A stretch of DNA of 64,000 nucleotides, taken from contig NC_008255.1 in the NCBI RefSeq assembly GCF_000014145.1, positions 1,055,501 to 1,119,500 of the forward strand, given 5' to 3'. The translations under genes and the position numbers were made by a program. Every line of letters begins with the position of its first letter. The first letter of the stretch is position 1. Of this stretch, positions 29,501 to 37,617 are shown piece after piece. Below the pieces are notes generated by a model, which worked only from the letters and a program-made list of their open reading frames with translations, ran no database searches and was not told the DNA's origin. The DNA comes from Cytophaga hutchinsonii ATCC 33406. Its GTDB lineage: Bacteria > Bacteroidota > Bacteroidia > Cytophagales > Cytophagaceae.

Positions 29501-32480
29501 CGGTTCATCAGCAACAGCTATGTATACGTGGGAAAGTTCTTCTACCGGTATCACTGGCTGGACGATAATATCAGGCGCAACAGGAAAAGATTATACACCT
29601 GCTGCATTAACAGCTACTACTTATTACAGAAGATCAGATACAAAAGGAACTTGTAATGCAGCCGTATCAAATGTTGTAAAAATTACAGTTGATCCTGTAG
29701 TGACAACGCCTTCCATCAGTGCAGATCAGACCATCTGTTCCGGATCAACAGCAAACCAAATAGGTGGTTCAGCTGCTGCGGGCGGTTCATCAGCAACAGC
29801 CATGTATGCGTGGGAAAGTTCTTCTACCGGTATCACTGGCTGGACGACAATTTCAGGCGCAACATCAAAAGATTATACCCCTGTATCATTGACAGCTACT
29901 ACTTATTACAGAAGATCAGATACAAAAGGAGCTTGTGATGCAGCCGTATCAAATACAGTAAAAATTACTGTTGATCCAGCTGTAACAGCACCGGCAATTT
30001 CTGCTGATCAGACAATCTGTTTCGGTTCAACACCTGCTCAAATCGGCGGTTCTGCAGCAACAGGTGGTTCAGCTACTGCAACAGCAATATACAAATGGGA
30101 GAGTTCTGCTAACGGTACTACCGGGTGGACAACTATTTCAGGAGCAACCTTAAAAGATTATACACCTTCAGCATTAGGAGCAACAACCTATTACAGAAGA
30201 TCCGATACCAAAGGAATTTGTTCGCCCGCAGTATCTAATGTTGTTAAGATTACCGTTGATCCTGCGGTAACAATACCAGTTATCAGCGCAGATCAGACAA
30301 TCTGCAGCGGTTCAGCACCGGCACAGCTCACAGGTGCTGTTGCAGGGGGAGGCTCTGCTACTGCAACAGCTGCCTATATTTGGGAGACTTCATCCACCGG
30401 AACATCTGGCTGGATAATCATTGCCAGTGCAACCTCAAAAGATTATACGCCAGGCGCATTAACGGCAACAACCTATTACAGAAGAACAGATATTAAAGGC
30501 GTTTGTTCTGCTGCAATATCTAATACAATAAAAATAACCGTCAATCCGATTGTTACACCTTCCGTATCTATTTCTACGCCTGCAACAACAATCTGTACAG
30601 GAACTGCTGTTACGTTTAATACGGCACCTGCAAATGAAGGCACTGCTCCAACATATCAATGGAAAAAAGATGGGGTGAATATTTCAGGTGAAACTAATGC
30701 ATCTTATACAACGACTACAGCAACAAATAGCAGCAGCTATTCGGTAGCACTGACAAGTAATGAGCTTTGTAAAACAACTGCTACCGTACAATCCAATAAC
30801 ATTGTATTAACGGTTACTGCTTCAGCGGCAGCAGCTGTTACTGTTGATGCTGCTCCCGGTAATAGTATTTGTGCAGGTACGAGTACAACATTTACAGCTA
30901 CACCGGCTAATGGAGGAACTGCTCCGACCTATGAATGGTTTATTGGAACAATCTCTCAGGGAGCACCAAGTACAACAAAAAATACATTTACATCTACAAC
31001 TCTTACAAATGGAAGCCAGGTAAAGGTTAGGATGGTCAGTAACTCAGGATGTGCAAGCCCTTCTACGGCAGAATCTACGCCAATTGCTATGACGGTTGCT
31101 TCTATTCCAACAGTAAACGTTAGTTTAGCAGTTGACAGAATAACAATCTGTGCAAATGAAGCGGTAGTATTTACTGCTACTCCGAGTGGAGGAGGTACAG
31201 CACCAATTTATGTATGGAAAAATAATGGCGTTATTATTAATGGACAGAACAGTTCAACATACACTACATCTTCATTAACCGCAGGCAATGCTATAAAAGT
31301 AGAAATCACCAGCAATGCAGCCTGTGCAACCACAACTGCTGTATCTTCTAATATTATTTCTGTAACGGTTAATGCTTCTAAAACGCCTTCCGTTTCTATC
31401 AGTACAGGAAGTACAACGATCTGTGCAGGTGCTTCAATCACATTCGCTACAAACGCTGTAAATCCTGGAGCTACTCCTGTTTATAAATGGAAATTGAATA
31501 ATAACATAATTGCAGGTGCAACCGGTAGTTCTTATACAACAACGGCAGCTTCTAATGGAGACGTATATGCTGTAGAGCTTACAAGTAATGCTGCATGTGC
31601 AGTACCTGCTACTGTAGTATCGAATGATCTGACAATAAACGTAAATGACGTAACAGTTATTGATGTGCAGCCGGCAAGCCAATCCGTTTGTGCATTAGGC
31701 AATACAGTTACATTCAGTGTTTCTGCATCCGGCACCAATCTGACTTATAAATGGAGAAAAGGTTCTGCAGACCTTGCAAATGGTTCTGTCTATTCAGGTG
31801 TTTCTACAAAAGATTTAACAATATCCAATATTACTGCTTCAGAGCTTGCAACAAATTACAATGTTGTAGTTACGGGCACGTGCGGAAATGTTACATCAGC
31901 AAATACCACGCTTTCTCAAACAACTACAGCCATTACCATTACAACCCAACCTGAGAATCAGACCGTAGTAACCGGCGGTGTTATCACGCTTTCTGTAGCA
32001 GCTACAGGGCCTACGCTTACGTATCAGTGGAAGCGTAATGGAACCAATTTGAGCGACGGTGCAAAAATCAGCGGTTCTCAGAGTGCAATTCTTACAATTA
32101 CCAATGCGCAGCCATCAGATAATTTCAATGATTATGTATGTGTTATTTCAAGTCCGTGTGCTACGCAAAAAACTACCAATCCGGTATCTGTAGTTGTGTC
32201 TACGGCAACATCTATACAGAATGCACAGGCACAAGGGTTTTATGTAATGCCAAATCCGTCATCCGGTTTATTTGTGTTGACAAATGAGTCAACACCATTT
32301 ACGGTTGAGAATATAGAAATCGTTTCTATGCAGGGTGTGGTGGTAGCAACAAAAGCTATTTCAGGAACATCAAATTTAAGTGAAGAAATTCATGCGCAGG
32401 AATTACCTTCAGGTATGTATTTACTTATTGTAAAAGGTGAAGGCCAGCAGGCATTGCTGAAAATAGCTATTGATAAATAA
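26547..32480 (+). CDS. Giant secreted repeat protein with T9SS sorting domain
   Basis: This 1977-residue protein has an N-terminal signal peptide (ATG pair at 26547/26550), then an SBBP-like region (about 25-490) similar to that of the preceding gene. One Ig-like domain follows (about 490-573). Eight 93-97-residue repeats come next (575-1334), with the pattern ICSG...WESS..GTTGWTTISGAT.KDYTP..L..TTYYRR.D..G.C. Six further Ig-like domains follow (about 1335-1885). The end is a T9SS type A sorting domain (FYVMPNPSSGLFVL ... LPSGMYLLIVKG). The product should be a cell-surface or secreted protein. The role is unknown; adhesion to substrate or cells is plausible. It ends before a bidirectional terminator. 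Confidence 0.9.
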   Translation: MMKKTILLLTILTTFCSYAVKSQTSNLVYSLGKTGSTIEITSIASDASNNIYVCGSFTGSSVDFNPLGTAVTKSSLGGTDGFIAKYNAAGELAAVNTFGNSGAERAGKVYVDATGVYMLATVAAGIVKFDPSDFGTSGGSGAMALVKYNDQLALQSSILVKKAAGGTGDSFNDIKVSGTDIYVTGALNNSAVEFNPLGTSKQLTPNGFTDIFVAKYNASLICQFAFNVGGIDGDAGKGIDVDGSGNIYVTGYFRGQGINLNPMGTTSVYEIGEAEELAGAVGDVFVAKYSPTTACQWAINIGTASADQGTDILVSNAGTVYVGGIVKDDILPADFNTANPETNIYAGHGLNDIFVASYTTAGIYSWHLGTGSTQQDDLATMAFDASGNILITGFAGGNVNFGNGQTISALGGSDVYFATVSTSGTALSAYNEGGSGNEQGNGIAVTAAGNILLTGNLSASGDYDPTASPAGSITLKGAQDGFVVRYGPACTAPVINAQPTNMVTCQGISTSFSVTATGATSYQWYKNGSAVSGATTASYTISSPVAADATTYTVDVINTCQTITSNTVSLTVDPLITGGTIGNNQSICSGTVPAFLIEVSPVTGGSSTAIPTYMWLSSPDGVSNWTAISGATAKTYGPGVLMSTTYYRRLDFKGASCLPAPTNVVTITVDPAVTAATISSDQTICSGSVPAQLTGAVAAGGSASATASYVWESSVNGTGGWTAISGATLKDYTPGTLTADTYYRRTDKKGACAGVVSNVVAIVVDAQVAVPVISSPQTICMGSIPVPIGGAPAIGGSATATASYTWESSPNGTIGWTTISGITAKDYAPLTLSTTTYYRRNDKKGACAPRMSNSIAITVDPVVTTPSISADQAICSGTIPAQITGAAAGGGSTAGTAVYKWESSANGTTGWTTISGATGKDYTPAALTATTYYRRSDTKGACSAVVSNVVKITVDPVVTTPSISADQTTCSGATPNQIGGAAAAGGSSATAMYTWESSSTGITGWTIISGATGKDYTPAALTATTYYRRSDTKGTCNAAVSNVVKITVDPVVTTPSISADQTICSGSTANQIGGSAAAGGSSATAMYAWESSSTGITGWTTISGATSKDYTPVSLTATTYYRRSDTKGACDAAVSNTVKITVDPAVTAPAISADQTICFGSTPAQIGGSAATGGSATATAIYKWESSANGTTGWTTISGATLKDYTPSALGATTYYRRSDTKGICSPAVSNVVKITVDPAVTIPVISADQTICSGSAPAQLTGAVAGGGSATATAAYIWETSSTGTSGWIIIASATSKDYTPGALTATTYYRRTDIKGVCSAAISNTIKITVNPIVTPSVSISTPATTICTGTAVTFNTAPANEGTAPTYQWKKDGVNISGETNASYTTTTATNSSSYSVALTSNELCKTTATVQSNNIVLTVTASAAAAVTVDAAPGNSICAGTSTTFTATPANGGTAPTYEWFIGTISQGAPSTTKNTFTSTTLTNGSQVKVRMVSNSGCASPSTAESTPIAMTVASIPTVNVSLAVDRITICANEAVVFTATPSGGGTAPIYVWKNNGVIINGQNSSTYTTSSLTAGNAIKVEITSNAACATTTAVSSNIISVTVNASKTPSVSISTGSTTICAGASITFATNAVNPGATPVYKWKLNNNIIAGATGSSYTTTAASNGDVYAVELTSNAACAVPATVVSNDLTINVNDVTVIDVQPASQSVCALGNTVTFSVSASGTNLTYKWRKGSADLANGSVYSGVSTKDLTISNITASELATNYNVVVTGTCGNVTSANTTLSQTTTAITITTQPENQTVVTGGVITLSVAATGPTLTYQWKRNGTNLSDGAKISGSQSAILTITNAQPSDNFNDYVCVISSPCATQKTTNPVSVVVSTATSIQNAQAQGFYVMPNPSSGLFVLTNESTPFTVENIEIVSMQGVVVATKAISGTSNLSEEIHAQELPSGMYLLIVKGEGQQALLKIAIDK
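28269..30548 (+). repeat. Eight tandem ~95-residue repeats (coding)
   Basis: Eight units of about 285 nt follow each other without linkers. Units 4 and 5 share an identical 82-nt run (29285-29366 and 29567-29648, offset 282 nt), and units 5 and 6 share further long identities, so the middle of the tract was amplified or homogenised recently. The outer units are more diverged. Confidence 0.9.
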
Positions 32481-32500
32481 TTAAAGAAAAATATTCTTAT

Positions 32501-32545
32501 AAAATAAAAGCAGCCCGCAATTCAATCGTGGGCTGCTTTTATTTT
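32501..32545. terminator. Bidirectional terminator between convergent genes
   Basis: Arms 32501-32518 and 32528-32545 (18 nt) pair with one G-U wobble around a 9-nt loop. The stem has a GC-rich top (GCAGCCC) and A/T-rich base, giving a T tract on both strands. It serves the giant repeat gene on the plus strand and the tetR end of the efflux operon on the minus strand. Confidence 0.93.
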
Positions 32546-32590
32546 ACAGGTCTGCCCGGGCGGCAAACAGTTACTTAAGGAGGGAGATAT

Positions 32591-33223
32591 TTATCTGGAT
32601 GCTACTTCTGTTTGTATTTCTTTTAAAAACATACCGGCTACTTTACACATATTTTTGTCAAGGTCTTCGTAATCGGATTCGTCAAAATCATTGATTTCTT
32701 TATACTTCAATTTAACCATTCTGACACCTAATAACAGGTGTACAAGGAACTCTGCATTTTCATGTTTATTCCCACGTTTAAATTCTTTTGTAGTAATACC
32801 ATATTGTATGATGCCTGCAACGATCTCCACTTCTTTTTGCTTAAAGCTTTCAAAAGCTTTGGCGAAAACCGGCTTGGTATTGTGAAAAAAGTCAGATCGC
32901 AATTTTGATAAGTTTAATAAATGACGGAAGTGTAAACTTCGTAGTTTAACATACTTTTTTAATAATGCAGTTGCATCGATCCCTGAATTAAGAATTTTAT
33001 CCATTTCATCAAAAAAAACATTCTGTTCCTTCTTAATGACAGCTTCGAATAACGTTTCTTTATCAGGGAAATAATAATATAAAGAGGCTTTACCCATGCC
33101 AACATCAGACGCAATTTCATTCATGGTTGTTTTGCATAAACCATAATGAGCAAAGCGTTTTTGAGCCGCATTAATAATAAGTTCGAGCTTGCCGTCTTCG
33201 TTTTTTATTTTATTGTCAGTCAT
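32591..33223 (-). CDS. TetR/AcrR family transcriptional regulator
   Basis: This 210-residue protein is a one-component repressor type. The N-terminal helix-turn-helix (about residues 12-58) shows the TetR signature TTMNEIASDVGMGKASLYYYF followed by KETLFEAV. The C-terminal part is helical, as in ligand-binding and dimerisation domains. It is the last gene of the tolC-mfp-RND operon, 54 nt after the pump gene, and is the obvious candidate to regulate it. A 14-bp inverted repeat sits in that 54-nt gap, and another lies upstream of tolC. The inducing ligand is unknown. Confidence 0.93.
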   Translation of the reverse strand: MTDNKIKNEDGKLELIINAAQKRFAHYGLCKTTMNEIASDVGMGKASLYYYFPDKETLFEAVIKKEQNVFFDEMDKILNSGIDATALLKKYVKLRSLHFRHLLNLSKLRSDFFHNTKPVFAKAFESFKQKEVEIVAGIIQYGITTKEFKRGNKHENAEFLVHLLLGVRMVKLKYKEINDFDESDYEDLDKNMCKVAGMFLKEIQTEVASR

Positions 33224-33235
33224 GCTTTCTTATAT

Positions 33236-33269
33236 GTATCGTTATACGGATTTGCCCGTATAACGATAC
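33236..33269. promoter_or_regulatory. Inverted repeat in the pump-tetR gap, candidate operator
   Basis: Perfect 14-nt arms (33236-33249 and 33256-33269) flank a 6-nt spacer. No T tract follows, so it is not a standard terminator. Size and position fit a TetR-type operator for autoregulation, or an mRNA hairpin between the two genes. Confidence 0.5.
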
Positions 33270-33277
33270 GCTGATTA

Positions 33278-36200
33278 TTAATGGATAGAAGCAGGTTTGT
33301 CTGATTCAGTTGTATTGTTTTCAGGCTTATGATTGCGATAGGCGACCTTTGCGATCAATACATATAATACAGGAACAATAAATATTGCCAGACCTGTTGC
33401 TGCAAGCATACCGCCAAATACCGTCCAGCCGATCGTTTGTCTGGAAACAGCTCCTGCTCCGGATGCAACAACTAAAGGTAATACACCAAGAATAAAGGCA
33501 AGCGATGTCATAAGAATAGGTCGTAAACGTAATTGCACCGCTTCGATGGTTGCTGCAACAATTTCCATTCCTTTGTCCACACGTTCTTTTGCGAATTCAA
33601 CAATAAGAATTGCATTTTTTGCAGCCAGACCAATCAACGTAATTAAGCCAATCTGGGCATATACGTTATTGCTTAACTTAGGTAAGAAATAAAGTGTAAG
33701 GATTGCACCAAATGCACCCAATGGTACCGCAAGCATAACAGAGAACGGTACAGACCAGCTTTCATACAAGGCTGCAAGGAATAAGAATACAAACACAATA
33801 GAGAGTGCAAAGATATAAACGGCACTTGATCCGGATTTGATTTCCTCTCTGCTTAAACCCGAGAACTCATATCCATAACCTGCCGGCAATACCTGCGCTG
33901 CAACTTCTTCCAGTGCTTTAATAGCATCACCGCTGCTGTAACCCGGTTTAGGTGTACCATTGAATTCAGCAGAACGGAAAAGGTTATAATGTGATATCAA
34001 CGGAGCGTTTTCAACTGCTTCGTACGTTGCCAGTGAGCTTAACGGAATCATGCTGCCGCTTACATTACGAACATAATATTTATCAAGATTGGTAATGTCT
34101 TTACGGAATGTAGTATCCGCTTGTGTAACAACACGGAAGTTTCTTCCATAGATAGAGAAATCATTGATGTAGCGGCTACCCATTAATGTCTGAATAGTGG
34201 AGAACACATCGCCTGTTGATACACCCATACGTTCACACTTCACCCTGTCAACATTGATTTTATAACCCGGAGCACGTGCTGTAAAGAATGTAAAGGCACG
34301 GGCAATTTCAGGACGCTTGTTTGCTTCCATCATAAATTGTTTTACCACACGTTCAAATCCTTTGATGTCATCGTTGCTTTGTTTCTGTTCAATCATAAAA
34401 CTGAAACCGGAAGCTGTACCCATACCCGGAATAGGAGGTGGGGGAATAACAATGATATTAGCTTCTTTAATGGCGGCAAATTCTTTCTGGAATTGTCCGA
34501 TGATTGCTTCTACCTGCATGGAAGCATCTTTGCGTTGTGCCCATGGTTTTAGCTGGCAGAATAAGGTTCCGCTATTTGATTTTGAAGAAAAGGTAATCGC
34601 ATTCAAACCACCTAAGGCAGCAAAGTGATTTACAGAAGGGTTTTCTTTTACAACCGCCATGATTTTTTTCATTACTTCAAGCGTACGTGTTGTAGAAGCT
34701 CCATCCGGAAGTTCAAAGGTAATAATCAAACGACCTTCATCTTCTGTAGGAATAAATCCGGTGGGTTTTGCTTTGAATAAACCAAAGGTAGCAACGAAAA
34801 TACAGATCAATAATATGATTGCGATAGGAGCTTTGCGGATACAGTATTTTACGCCATTTGAATAGGAGGCAGTAACGCGTGCAAACCAATTGTTAAATTT
34901 AAAGAAGAATTTATTTAAGCCACGTGAATTTTCATCCAGGTGCATAGGTCTCAATAACATCGCACAAAGTGCCGGTGTTAACGACAAGGCAACAAATGCA
35001 GATAATAATACAGATACCGCAATGGTGATTGCAAATTGCTGATACAAGCGGCCTACAATACCAGGAATAAATCCAACGGGAACGAATACAGCAGCAAGGA
35101 TCAATGCGATCGCGATAACCGGTCCCGAAATATCCTTCATGGCTTTAATTGTCGCTTCTTTCGGAGAAAGTTTTTCATGGTCAATGTAATGTTGTGTGGC
35201 TTCTACCACAACAATTGCATCATCCACAACAATACCGATTGCTAATACAAATCCGAACAGTGTTAATGTATTTACCGTGAAACCAAGCGGAATGAAGAAG
35301 ATGAATGTACCGATAATTGAAACCGGGATTGCAAGGATCGGGATCAATGTTGCCCTCCAGCTTTGCAGGAATAAGAACACCACAACAATTACAAGTAATA
35401 ATGCTTCCACAAGTGTATGTACAACTTCATCAATGGATACATCAACTACAGAAACAGATTCAAACGGTACTACATATTCAACATCATTCGGGAAAGATTT
35501 TTTCAATTCTTCCATTGCTTTGTATACACCTTCTGCCGTTTCAAGTGCATTGCTTCCCGGAGATTGATATACCAATAAATACGAAGATCTTTTTCCGTCA
35601 ACAAAGTTATTACTGGAGTAATTGAATTTTCCTAACTCAACGCGGGCAACATCTTTTAAATAAACGATTGAGCCTTCATCGGGTTTTGTACGTACAACAA
35701 TGTTTTCAAAGTCTGTAGCTTTTTCAAGCATACCGTTTACCTGAATGGAATATTCAAATGCCTGATCGGGCGTCTGAGGAGAGGAACCGATTGAACCTGC
35801 TGCAACCTGAACGTTTTGCTGTTGAAGTTTTGCAACAACTTCGTTTGCTGTCATACCATATTGTGCCAGTTTATCCGGGTTCATCCAGATACGCATACTG
35901 AAGTTATCTGCACGGGTGAAGATATCACCTACACCTTTAACACGCAGCAAGGCATCTTTAATGTAGATGTTCGTGTAGTTATCCATAAACTTAACATCGT
36001 GTGTGCCATTCGGTGAATACATGGCTACGAGCATTAAGATCGTAGGATTTCGTTTACGTACAGTTAAGCCGGTTTTTTTTACATCATCCGGAAGTTGAGG
36101 TGTTGCCACACTAACTCTGTTCTGTACATCAAGTGTCGCAATATCAATATTTGTTCCTACATCAAATGTTACATTCATTGTCATAGTACCATCACTTGTA

Positions 36201-36448
36201 CTATTTGTTTGTAGGAAGGACATGCCCGGGCTGCCATTTACCTGCGCTTCAATAGGAGTAGCAATGGTACGTTCAACGGTTTGTGCATCCGCACCGGCAA
36301 AGTTACCTGTTACCTGCACAATAGGTGGGGTGATATCCGGGTATTGACTGATCGGAAGGTTCATTAAGGTTAATGTTCCTACCAATGTTATTACAACCGA
36401 TACTACAATAGCAGTTACAGGTCGTTTTATAAATACATCTGCAATCAT
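33278..36448 (-). CDS. RND multidrug efflux pump, inner-membrane subunit (HAE1)
   Basis: This 1056-residue proton-driven pump is of the AcrB/MexB type and would expel drugs or other hydrophobic compounds through a tripartite channel. It starts IADVFIKRPVTAIVVS, has two large periplasmic loops and twelve expected membrane helices. The TM4 proton-relay segment GIVVDDAIVVVEA shows both Asp residues near position 407. The duplicated second half ends with the VLYVLIAK segment. The length matches the HAE1 family. It lies 15 nt downstream of the adaptor gene and upstream of tetR, in one transcription unit. The substrate is unknown. Confidence 0.96.
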   Translation of the reverse strand: MIADVFIKRPVTAIVVSVVITLVGTLTLMNLPISQYPDITPPIVQVTGNFAGADAQTVERTIATPIEAQVNGSPGMSFLQTNSTSDGTMTMNVTFDVGTNIDIATLDVQNRVSVATPQLPDDVKKTGLTVRKRNPTILMLVAMYSPNGTHDVKFMDNYTNIYIKDALLRVKGVGDIFTRADNFSMRIWMNPDKLAQYGMTANEVVAKLQQQNVQVAAGSIGSSPQTPDQAFEYSIQVNGMLEKATDFENIVVRTKPDEGSIVYLKDVARVELGKFNYSSNNFVDGKRSSYLLVYQSPGSNALETAEGVYKAMEELKKSFPNDVEYVVPFESVSVVDVSIDEVVHTLVEALLLVIVVVFLFLQSWRATLIPILAIPVSIIGTFIFFIPLGFTVNTLTLFGFVLAIGIVVDDAIVVVEATQHYIDHEKLSPKEATIKAMKDISGPVIAIALILAAVFVPVGFIPGIVGRLYQQFAITIAVSVLLSAFVALSLTPALCAMLLRPMHLDENSRGLNKFFFKFNNWFARVTASYSNGVKYCIRKAPIAIILLICIFVATFGLFKAKPTGFIPTEDEGRLIITFELPDGASTTRTLEVMKKIMAVVKENPSVNHFAALGGLNAITFSSKSNSGTLFCQLKPWAQRKDASMQVEAIIGQFQKEFAAIKEANIIVIPPPPIPGMGTASGFSFMIEQKQSNDDIKGFERVVKQFMMEANKRPEIARAFTFFTARAPGYKINVDRVKCERMGVSTGDVFSTIQTLMGSRYINDFSIYGRNFRVVTQADTTFRKDITNLDKYYVRNVSGSMIPLSSLATYEAVENAPLISHYNLFRSAEFNGTPKPGYSSGDAIKALEEVAAQVLPAGYGYEFSGLSREEIKSGSSAVYIFALSIVFVFLFLAALYESWSVPFSVMLAVPLGAFGAILTLYFLPKLSNNVYAQIGLITLIGLAAKNAILIVEFAKERVDKGMEIVAATIEAVQLRLRPILMTSLAFILGVLPLVVASGAGAVSRQTIGWTVFGGMLAATGLAIFIVPVLYVLIAKVAYRNHKPENNTTESDKPASIH

Positions 36449-36463
36449 ATAGGTTCTGCTTTA

Positions 36464-37588
36464 TTATTTTTTAGGTGCTTGAGCTTGTGGGTCTCCGGTT
36501 TGTACCGCTACACCATCGCGTAATTTCTGAATGCCTTCAACAATAATCTGTTCGCCAGGTTTTAAGCCTTCCTGAATGACAATGTTTTTGCCAACTACTT
36601 TACCAATTTTTACTTTATGTTGTCTTGCCGTATCCTGTTCAACCACATACACAAAGTATTCACCCATTTGTTCAGTAACAGCTTTGTTTGGTATTACAAC
36701 TACTTTGTCAGCATGTTTATTTTCTACACGTACATTACAGCTCATGCCATCCTTAAGCGCTTTTTTAGGGTTAGGAAACTCAAGACGGATTTTCAATGTG
36801 CCTGTCTGCATATCAACAGCCCTGTCCAGAAACAAAATTTTACCCGGGTATGGATAGATGCTGTTATCCGGAAGAGCAAGTGTAAACAACGAATCGTATT
36901 TCGTTAATTTCCGTTGCTCTAACGTTACAAAATGTGAGATTTCTTTTTCATTAACAACAAAGTCGATTGAGATCGGGTCGTTAGAAGATACGGTATTCAA
37001 TTTCGTTTGGCCCGCTGTAACAAATGCACCCATCTTAACCAATGAAATACCTATTGTACCGTCGAATGGTGCAATGATGATTGAATGTTGCAAATCAATT
37101 TGCGCGCGTTGTAAATTGGCTTTAGCGGCGGTTACCTGGCTTTCGGCTGTTTGCAGATCAGCTTCAGAATATTCCAGGCGTTGTTGTGTTGTCATTCCTT
37201 TTTCGCCCAGCTGTTTGTAACGTTCAGCATCTTTGCGTGTCTTTTCAAAATTTGCCTGCGCGATTTTTAAAGAAGCATCCGCACTTGAATAAGCCGCCTG
37301 GTATTTACTTTGCTCAATTTCATAAAGCTTCTGTCCTTTACGAACCTGTTGGCCTTCCTGGAAATAAATACCTGTAATGAAACCGCTTACTTCGCTGTTT
37401 AAAACAACGGTATTTAATGCTACCACATTTCCCGGATAGATATCATAGTAGATAGGATCTTTAAGCTCTACTGTGTCTGTTTTTACAGTTGCTGCCGGCG
37501 GCATAGCGTTTTGCGGCCCGCCGCCGCATGCTGTTAGTACCAATAGGATTATCAATGTATAAATCCCGGATTGTATTTTATTGTTCAT
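36464..37588 (-). CDS. RND efflux periplasmic adaptor (membrane fusion protein)
   Basis: This 374-residue lipoprotein links the RND pump to the outer-membrane channel. The N-terminus has a lipobox (LVLTAC, Cys near 21). A biotinyl-lipoyl-like half-motif follows (SGFITGIYFQEGQQVRKGQ), then a long coiled-coil hairpin (about 95-160), the second lipoyl half (ITIAPFDGTIG-like, seen as IIAPFDGTIG), a beta-barrel and a membrane-proximal domain. The length is normal for AcrA/MexA-type adaptors. The gene sits between the tolC and pump genes on the same strand. Confidence 0.95.
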   Translation of the reverse strand: MNNKIQSGIYTLIILLVLTACGGGPQNAMPPAATVKTDTVELKDPIYYDIYPGNVVALNTVVLNSEVSGFITGIYFQEGQQVRKGQKLYEIEQSKYQAAYSSADASLKIAQANFEKTRKDAERYKQLGEKGMTTQQRLEYSEADLQTAESQVTAAKANLQRAQIDLQHSIIIAPFDGTIGISLVKMGAFVTAGQTKLNTVSSNDPISIDFVVNEKEISHFVTLEQRKLTKYDSLFTLALPDNSIYPYPGKILFLDRAVDMQTGTLKIRLEFPNPKKALKDGMSCNVRVENKHADKVVVIPNKAVTEQMGEYFVYVVEQDTARQHKVKIGKVVGKNIVIQEGLKPGEQIIVEGIQKLRDGVAVQTGDPQAQAPKK

Positions 37589-37617
37589 AAAAGTATCTGT
37601 TATTCGTTTATGTCTTA

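Noticed and set aside
28269-30548. Regularly spaced direct repeats that might suggest a CRISPR array
   Set aside because: Units are about 285 nt, contiguous, in frame with a single long gene and encode repeated protein domains, unlike short CRISPR repeats with unique spacers.
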